A stretch of DNA of 64,000 nt from Leptoclinus maculatus (Eukaryota > Chordata > Actinopteri > Perciformes > Stichaeidae): positions 21,200,843 to 21,264,842 of the forward strand of contig JAVDOI010000009.1 in the NCBI GenBank assembly GCA_032191485.1, in the 5' to 3' direction. The translations under genes were made by a program, and so were the position numbers. Under the pieces are notes generated by a model, which saw only the letters and a program-made list of their open reading frames with translations, searched no databases and was not told the origin of the DNA. Below are positions 58,155 to 64,000 of the stretch, piece by piece; within the stretch, counting starts at the first letter, position 1, and every line of letters starts with the position of its first letter.

Positions 58155-60598
58155 TCAGTCCCAGAACTTTGGCCAGCATCGAGGATTCTGACGTGTACCA
58201 GATGTTACAGAGAGACCAGGAGGAGCCCCAGGAGCCTCGGCAGTCTGGCTCGTTCCGAGCCCTGCAGGACTTTATCGACAGTGATGGTGAGCTCTTCATT
58301 TTTCTCAGACTATTACCGTACTAAACATCTCACATGTTGAAATGATTACAGGTACAGACAAATATTTGTATTTTTACTGAAGCCAAAAAGACGCAATGCC
58401 TCACAGTAGAAACACCAAAATGTTTTACAGGCCACAGAAACCTATTTTCTAAATGAGCTTTTTATTATGAGTTATGGGGTTCTGCATGAACACACTATTT
58501 TCTGCCAAAGTTAGAACCATTTTGGTTCTTTCACATTAGAGATTTTTGTATTTCTTTTTTTCTCTGATTATTTTACTCACTGGTTTGAAGTGGACGAGGC
58601 TCCGCTGGACGAAGGATGCAATCACATACACCTGATAAACAATAGCTAAAGATGTTTCTTTTTTACATTGCTACTTATTTATTCACGAGTATTTAACGTT
58701 AAAAACAAAATACTTAAAATGTGAAGCAATGTTTTCAGGGTATTTTGCATTACTACTGCAATGTTCTCTTCATGAGACGCAGTTCTTTTTTTGGGGGTTT
58801 TAGGAATGTTATTGTTGCCGTGTAGAAGGATTCAGTTCAATTATACTACATTTCATTCTGGAGTGACGAGGGCTGGAGCACATAATTGCAGTTAGAACTA
58901 TTTCACAAGCTGCAGCAGCAAATGTTTTTGATTTCTTACGGCTTACTTTTCTCAAAAGCGATTTATATTTTTATCTCCCATACGCACATCAGGACCATTT
59001 TTGCCCAAAGACACTTCCACATGTGGACAAGAGGAGCCAGGGATTGAACCAACAACCGGCTGTAACTCCTACGCTACAGTTGAATTTACTGAACCACATT
59101 GCTCATTTGATGACCTTCTAACTGTGGCATAAACAATTATAAACATTACATTTTCTGAGGCTACGGGGAACAAAGATGAAGATAACACTATTGTTTAAAT
59201 CCTTTATGCAATATTTTGACCCTGTATGACTCATAACATACACAGTATGCTACACAATATATAATTAAGGCGCGCCCTCATGCGTTAGCCATGTTCAAGT
59301 AGTTTAGTGTAGCTACACAATGCTGCATTATAAAAGCACTCCTCCATGTGTTTCCTCTGTTAATTGACTTGTAAAAATGCATCCTGATAGCATCGAAAGT
59401 TATGAAATATGCTTATACCCGATAAGGAAGCATTCATTAGGAGTTCAAGAGGCCCTGCCTCAATTCTCTTGAGTGTTTTGTTTGTATTTATGTGCTCCTG
59501 CATAAGCACAGGGTTGTTTTGATGCGTGGTCTCTCTCCCATGTGGGCAGGCACTCGTCCCATTGTGACCAGGACAGTAAAAGCCCCGGCAACCAAACCAA
59601 CTACGCCCACAGGAAACCTGCAGAAACTGCCCGTCTGCGACAAGTGTGGGAATGGGATTGTGTGAGTTGTTTGTATTGCAGGGCTGTTGCACAGAATTGA
59701 ACTGTTATGCACATGTAACATAAATCTTAACATTATATGCCTATATATATAATACATTGTTCAACAACTATAGGAATCCTTTTGTTCATTGACCACACTA
59801 ACCTGAACCAAAAAGAAAAAATAATAATAATAAACCACCTTTCCGTTGGCATGATGTGTATATTTATAGTAATAATAATGCTTTGTAACACGTAATTATA
59901 GATCATTATATATGCTATATTTATGTTTTACTGTGTAATCAAGTATTCATGTTTAAACACCAGTTATAGATGCTTCATAGGAGGAGTTATTATGGTTGAC
60001 TAAAAACTGTATTAAATACTGTAAAAGTGTCCTTACACACCTTATACCCTTCGTTAGGTTGTTATAAATGCTATCGGGGAGTTAAAGTAACGAGTTACCG
60101 TAATAGCTTCGTATGTACATAGCTAACTCAGTCTCAACGAGTTTAACAAATCAGGTTCTTCTTTACCTTAAGACCACTGTATGTTGAATTTATTACAAGA
60201 TCGTTATTATTATGATGTGGGTTTTTGTCCGTTGAAAATGTTGGCGCAGTCTGAGTGTTGCTTTCAAGTTATTCTTGTCAGTGACCAGTTTAGGGTTAGG
60301 GTGTATTTATACTATATTATACTATCCTGGCTTTACTATTGCTACTGTACTTCACACATACCCTATTCATTTCTTTTGACATCTCCCTCTTTGTCTTGTA
60401 TGCTACAGCGGGACGGTGGTCAAAGCACGAGACAAATATCGTCACCCCGGTTGCTTTGTGTGCTCCGACTGTGACGTCAACCTCAAACAGAAGGGCTATT
60501 TCTTCGTGGAGGAGCAGCTGTACTGTGAGACTCACGCTCGCGCTAGAATGAGACCACCAGAGGGACACGACCTCATCACCACTTTCCCTTCTGCATAG
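51314..60598 (+). CDS. pdlim3: PDZ and LIM domain protein 3 (ALP), 7 coding exons, 315 aa
   Basis: Z-disc/stress-fibre adaptor that binds alpha-actinin-2 through its PDZ domain and the ZM region and strengthens actin anchorage in muscle. Seen here: PDZ at residues 1-84 with the PWGF carboxylate-binding loop; an internal ZM-type segment at about 135-155 (SAYNTPIGLYSSGNIQDAME); and a single LIM domain with ligands C245, C248, H265, C268, C271, C274, C292, H295 (CxxC-x16-HxxC, CxxC-x17-CxxH). Best match is PDLIM3 (GTVVKARDKYRHPGCFVC near its LIM GAVVKARDKYRHPECFVC) rather than PDLIM1 or PDLIM4. All exon phases join and total 948 nt. Only the smooth-muscle/general form of the variable central exon was found. 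Confidence 0.97.
52430..52650. repeat. Dispersed teleost repeat remnant
   Basis: Contains TTAGCCTAGCTTAGCACAAA, CTTGTTCTGTCCAAAGGCAA and TTTTAAAGCTCACTAATTCA in order. This is the sequence of landmarks of a very common fish repeat (AGCTTAGC.. CTGGCTCTGTCCAAAGGTAA.. AAAGCTCACTAATTAACA) as I remember it. Family name not known to me. Confidence 0.5.
53200..53760. repeat. Dispersed teleost repeat remnant
   Basis: The stretch GGCTCTTTAGCAGCTAAATG to CAGCAGCTAGTCGCTAACAC resembles another common fish repeat (GCTGCTAAATGCTCCACTAT.. CAGCTAGTCGCTAAC). A T-run and a CTCF-like GGGGGCAG lie inside it, near 53403-53438. Assignment from memory. Confidence 0.45.
55118..55269 (+). CDS. pdlim3: pdlim3 coding exon 2, rest of PDZ (residues 32-82)
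   Basis: Acceptor CTTCCAG, donor GTTTAT (non-optimal). Encodes [39 protein letters not shown] and HQLSLTVE. Mammalian [20 protein letters not shown]. Phase 2 out. Confidence 0.97.
55415..55800. repeat. Repeat remnant with internal duplicated unit and hairpin
   Basis: Starts CAGTGGTTCCCAACCTTTTT and ends near CTCACGACCCGTCAGATG, typical outer landmarks of a common teleost repeat. Inside are two copies of a unit (CACAGGCCGAGCCCTCTACT at 55480 and CACAGGCTCTCTACT at 55623), each followed by GGACTxTATGGG. A perfect hairpin lies at 55642-55672. Confidence 0.5.
55923..56007 (+). CDS. pdlim3: pdlim3 coding exon 3 (residues 82-110)
   Basis: Acceptor TTTCCAG, donor GTTTGC. Encodes NESRMWSPRVVEDGIAHPYK and INLEAEQQ; mammalian THLWSPQVSEDGKAHPFKIN. 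Phase 0 out, joining the variable exon. Confidence 0.96.
56120..56307 (+). CDS. pdlim3: pdlim3 coding exon 4, ZM-type motif exon (residues 111-173)
   Basis: Acceptor CCTACAG, donor GTGATG. Encodes EYKPIGTGHNRKAQPFVAAA, NIDDTHQVVSSAYNTPIGLY and SSGNIQDAMEGQIRGL. This corresponds to the smooth-muscle/non-skeletal alternative exon of mammalian PDLIM3 (EFKPIGTAHNRRAQPF) and contains the ZM-type actinin-rod-binding segment. Phase 2 out. Confidence 0.96.
56308..58158 (+). other. pdlim3 intron ending in a long TG repeat
   Basis: 1.85 kb, AT-rich with no exon found. The expected skeletal-muscle alternative exon is not visible. Ends with the (GT)n run 58065-58151. Confidence 0.65.
58065..58151 (+). 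repeat. (GT)n microsatellite abutting a splice acceptor
   Basis: 87 bases of GT ending 7 bases before the first base of pdlim3 exon 5 (acceptor CGCTCAG). There is no classical pyrimidine tract between. Confidence 0.98.
58159..58286 (+). CDS. pdlim3: pdlim3 coding exon 5 (residues 173-216)
   Basis: Acceptor GCGCTCAG right after the TG repeat; donor GTGAGC. Encodes SPRTLASIEDSDVYQMLQRD and PRQSGSFRALQDFIDSDG. Mammalian [20 protein letters not shown] and QSGSFRVLQ. Phase 2 in, phase 1 out. Confidence 0.96.
58287..59549 (+). other. pdlim3 intron
   Basis: 1.26 kb, AT-rich. No feature recognised. Confidence 0.7.
59550..59661 (+). CDS. pdlim3: pdlim3 coding exon 6, linker and first LIM ligands (residues 216-253)
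   Basis: Acceptor GGGCAG, donor GTGAGT. Encodes GTRPIVTRTVKAPATKPTTP and LQKLPVCDKCGNGIV with the first CxxC of the LIM domain. Confidence 0.97.
59662..60408 (+). other. pdlim3 intron
   Basis: 747 bases. AT-rich, with a short AAT repeat near 59820. Nothing else recognised. Confidence 0.7.
60409..60598 (+). CDS. pdlim3: pdlim3 coding exon 7, LIM domain and stop (residues 253-315)
   Basis: Acceptor GCTACAG. Encodes VKARDKYRHPGCFVCSDCDV, NLKQKGYFFVEEQLYCETHA and RARMRPPEGHDLITTFPSA, then TAG at 60596-60598. Completes the two zinc sites of the LIM domain. Confidence 0.98.
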
Positions 60599-60850
60599 AT
60601 TCACAACAAACAGACACTTCTGTGTCATGTGTTTATCTGCACTTGTTTATCTGATGTTGTCTGTGTGCAATAATAAATATCGATAAGAATAGATGTTTTC
60701 TCTGTGTAGGAACATTTCACTGTTGAACAGCCTGGTTGTGTAATTAAAGAGCCCAGCAGCAGTGACTACTAAACACACTGAGACTTGCCTCTTTTCATTT
60801 TGCCAGTTTCTCATAATTCAATGTCTTTGCAATAAAGACCTTTTGCTCAT
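60599..60850 (+). other. pdlim3: pdlim3 3'UTR with two poly(A) signals
   Basis: AATAAA at 60672-60677 and at 60831-60836 on the coding strand. Either could end the transcript, giving a 3'UTR of about 90 or 250 bases. Confidence 0.65.
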
Positions 60851-61636
60851 ACTGACTTATAGATGGCCTCTGTATGTGAAGAAGAAAAGCACCACCTGTA
60901 GAAGACAGAAATCAGCCTTTATATGGCAATCTAACCAGAATAACCCAGCCGCTGCTCTCGCCGCCAGAGACACTTGTCCATGGGGGAAAAACAGTTTTCT
61001 CAGCATTACTCTTTTGGACGTTGTGTTTGGCTAACAGCTAACAGAACTACACACACAGCTGACTGCATCGCTGCCGCTCAGCTGCTGCTCTGCGGCCAGA
61101 GATGCAGTTATTCTGGGCCCTCTTATTGGGCATCAACCACAGGTTTACGCTCGTATTGTCAAAAGGAAATTGACTTGAAGCCTGAATAAACTCTTCAGTT
61201 TGTGGTTCTGCCGAAGCATTCTATTCCACGCTTGAGTAGAATGGAGCCATCGTTAATGTTATTAATAACACCTGTGCTCAAAATGTTGGCTGCGAAAAAA
61301 GGCCTTTTGGAACCGATTAGAGTTTAAGCTGACAGCCGCTGCTCCTGCTAGTGTAACTTTTAAAAAACACCTTTCAAGCCTATAATCGAAGATTATTGAA
61401 AAAAAGAAAATTCCAAATAACAACAAGGAGCACTTTAGCTGTCACTCATTCTTTGGTACTTGTTCTCATTTCCCTTTTCCCAATTGATTTTAACTGAATG
61501 TCACAATTCCTGTCGATTAGAGGGTTATTCAGATCACCTGTTGTGCAGGGTGTGAGGACTGGCTCCGAATTAAGAATTGAGAGCAGCTTGGTGCATTTCG
61601 CCAATCAGGGTGTTACAACGCCCCTTTCTTTAGGGC
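60851..61636. other. Intergenic stretch downstream of pdlim3
   Basis: No gene, RNA or repeat recognised. Open frames are short and random-looking. Confidence 0.6.
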
Positions 61637-61640
61637 TTAA

Positions 61641-62466
61641 GGCCCTGTCACACTATTGCGTATCGTACTAGCGTATGCGAGCGTATGAAAAATATCACTC
61701 ACACGCTGGTATACGGTCACATACGCTAGGGGTACGTTAGGCATAGGTTGTATACGTTTCAAGCATGGTCACATACGCTGGTATACGGCGAGGCAGAAAA
61801 GTTTTTTTAAGCATGCTTAAAAATGTGCGTGTGCAGACGTCTGGTTTATACGCTAAGTATACGCGAGAGTTACGTCAGAGGTACGTTACTCATAGGTGGA
61901 GTACGCTGGTCATACGCTGACATACGCTGGCATGAAGGTGTACCGTACAGCTACCGTATTGATAGCGCATGAGTCACGTACTTCTAACGTATGTCTGACG
62001 TATCTGCAACGTATATAGACATCTTGGCGTATGCCTGACGAATGAGTAACGTATTTAACTTAAAACTAGCGTTTGATTGACGTATGGCCAGCGTATGCCA
62101 CCGTATGCGACCGTGCTTGAAACGTATACAACCTATGCCTAACGTACCCTAGCGTATGTCACCGTATACCAGCGTATGAGTGATATTTTTCATACGCTCG
62201 CATACGCTAGTACGATACGCAATAGTGTGACAGGGCCATAATATCGGCACTTTGTCACGTGATAGCGGTACGCTGCGCATGCGCAGTTCGTACGCTGGTC
62301 ATACGCTGGCGATCCGCTACTTATACGCTTCTCATAGGTTCAATGAGAAGTAAGTATACGAAACATTCTGTATTTTCAAGGGGTTTTTGTTCGTATGAAA
62401 GTTTTTTGGGGAATTTGCATATGCAACTCATACGTTTTTCTCATACGCAATAGTGTGACAGGGCCC
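61641..62466. mobile_element. TTAA-flanked foldback (MITE-like) DNA element
   Basis: Flanked by TTAA at 61637-61640 and 62467-62470. Terminal inverted repeats share GCCCTGTCACACTATTGCGT. 61641 to about 61790 is repeated in inverted orientation at about 62085-62237 with only a handful of mismatches, forming a stem of about 150 bp with a loop of about 300 bp. A further 229 bases (62238-62466) end in a third terminus copy. The interior is packed with ATACGCT/AGCGTAT and ACGTATG words in both orientations. No coding capacity. The TTAA flanks fit piggyBac-type insertion; a 3-bp TTA/TAA target of PIF/Harbinger type is also possible because the ends begin with G after TTAA. Confidence 0.9.
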
Positions 62467-62470
62467 TTAA

Positions 62471-64000
62471 GAGAGGTGGGGAACTGCACATCCAGGGCAT
62501 TGTGATCCTTGCGCAGCGTTATGCAGACCTCATTTTAGCAGATTCAGCCAAATCTGGTCTGGTCTCTGGTCTTATGGCCGTCTTTGAGACATCTTTGCTG
62601 TCTTAACTTTTCGGTTTTGAGGTTTATTTTGAATGTTGTGAAACCTAGTCTGAGTAAATGTTATAGGAAAAAGAAAATCTTTCCAGGTTATATTTTGGTG
62701 TTATTCAAGCACAACCTCGCAGGCTTTATTTTATTTTGGGTTTATTTTCATTGAAAATACACATTTCCTTATTATCGAAAAGGCATTTTTTCATTATGAG
62801 GGCACTGATTTGGGAACTTACTCTCAGGCTTCTTCCCGTTCAGCTGGGCTATCAGTAGCACAACATAGGCAATTTAACGTGACACACTGGGTTCTGTCCC
62901 CCGCAAAATCTAAAAGCAATAAATGTCTCTTCTGCTTTTAACACAATCGAGCCCCAGATTTACTTTCAGTTTAACTTCATCTGAATCTCAACATGCTTAC
63001 AGTGAGATGGAGCATATCTGGTTACATCTGGTGTTTGTGGTTAGTCTGTGTAGCCTGGTCTTCATCATCTGTTCTTTTTGAGGAAAAATACATCATTGCT
63101 GGCCAGCAGCCACACTGTGAGACCGCCTATGTATTTGTCCACTGCTGCTGAGCAGACTGGTAGACCCGGACCCATGGAAACCCTGATGAGGTGAAGTAAT
63201 GTCAAGGACGTTGCTAGCAACAAGGAAAAGCCAAAAAGGGAATATGAGCTGATGTTATACACCTCCTTGTAACACCAGTATTGATCCTGTAGCTATTGGC
63301 AAAAATGCAGCTTCTTTACGACAATCCATTTAGTATAGATGGAGGGTCTTCTTTGTTTGGGTTGCTTCAGCATCCATTATATGACTCAAACAAGAATTTA
63401 AATTGAGATGGTGTAACAAACTGTACTGTTCCCTTTTGAATGAGTTGTTGGCTTGATTGCTCATTTCAATTAGGTGTAGAAGAAGACAGTGGGGTTAAAA
63501 ATATAATTGATTCGATCAAGAGATTTCCACTCTTGTCTCTGCTCCAGACGGTTACACAACTGAGTCTGCTGAGGATAAAGCACACCGAGCCAATGCGTCC
63601 ATCATTACTCACTCATGTTGTGTTTTTCAAAACTACAGAACTTAATTTCAAATTCCATATGTCATGCTGAAACTGAGGTAAATTATCCAGCCAAAAATGA
63701 AACCGAATATTTCTATTTGATGCTATGGTTGAGTCATTAAAAACATTGCTAAGCATCTGTAACAAAGAGAACAGCAGTGCACTGTGGGATGCAAACACAT
63801 ACAGGTACATTGTTTAATAATAATATTAAGGTTCAACAGTTGCATCAATAGGCTTACATCAATACTTTAGTCCACTGCACATACAGTACTGCATACTGAG
63901 AGAAGTGAGTCCTGCTGCCGTGGTAAGACCCTGTTGACACAACGGGGGGAGCTCAAGGATAATTTGTAGCTCTTTGAGCCAGAAAACACTGTAGTCAAAA
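62471..64000. other. Intergenic stretch
   Basis: 1.5 kb without any gene, RNA or repeat I can recognise. Frames are short and lack family features. Confidence 0.6.

Noticed and set aside
58037..58340. Cys-Val repeat frames running into pdlim3 exon 5
   Set aside because: The repeat has no stops by composition; the exon starts at 58159 after a valid acceptor.
18074..60598. Assignment as sorbs1 and pdlim1
   Set aside because: First thought from the paralogous neighbour pair, but the zinc-finger giant exon, the MNTDSGG start, the VKQL end and the KARDKYRHP LIM sequence fit SORBS2 and PDLIM3.

Overview
The window is from a ray-finned fish, most likely a percomorph-type teleost. The evidence is intron-rich vertebrate gene structure with GT/AG junctions, many CA/TG microsatellites, remnants of teleost-style DNA transposons, and muscle genes clearly orthologous to mammalian ones. 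The species cannot be named from the sequence. Two genes lie in tandem on the + strand: sorbs2 (sorbin and SH3 domain-containing 2, ArgBP2/nArgBP2; coding 18074-47302) and pdlim3 (actinin-associated LIM protein, ALP; coding 51314-60598). SORBS2 and PDLIM3 are also neighbours in the same order and orientation on human 4q35, which supports the assignment over the paralogous SORBS1-PDLIM1 pair. Whether these are the a or b duplicates of a teleost cannot be decided here.

Layout. 1-18027 has no recognisable coding sequence. It holds a CpG-rich promoter candidate (about 1590-2070) with a strong splice donor at 2068, then a long intron with several microsatellites. 18028-47302 carries 28 proposed sorbs2 coding exons. 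Joined, they give an intact frame of 2436 codons plus stop with every exon phase matching. They encode an N-terminal leader, a SoHo domain, a giant nArgBP2-type exon with a His-rich run and a C2H2-like zinc finger, three SH3 domains, and large Pro/Ser-rich cassette exons between SH3-2 and SH3-3. A 3'UTR of about 2.3 kb follows, to a poly(A) signal at 49594. A short intergenic stretch (49.6-51.3 kb) leads to pdlim3, whose 7 coding exons give 315 aa: PDZ, ZM-type motif and one LIM domain. Beyond 60.8 kb is intergenic DNA with a striking TTAA-flanked foldback element at 61641-62466.

Both products belong to the muscle Z-disc/stress-fibre adaptor system: SORBS2 links actin/vinculin and Abl/Arg signalling through its SH3 domains, and PDLIM3 binds alpha-actinin through PDZ and ZM regions. 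The two share a neighbourhood and probably some regulation.

The most interesting signals are the foldback element with a third copy of its terminus; a roughly 30-bp-period Ser/Thr/Cys/Pro minisatellite inside a putative sorbs2 exon; CA/TG repeats directly abutting several splice sites in both genes; Rbfox-type TGCATG motifs just downstream of the giant exon; a stop-free intron whose length is a multiple of three; and two full matches to the CTCF core motif. No tRNA, rRNA or CRISPR was seen. All exon borders come from reading splice signals, phase and remembered vertebrate homologues; no alignment or expression data were available.
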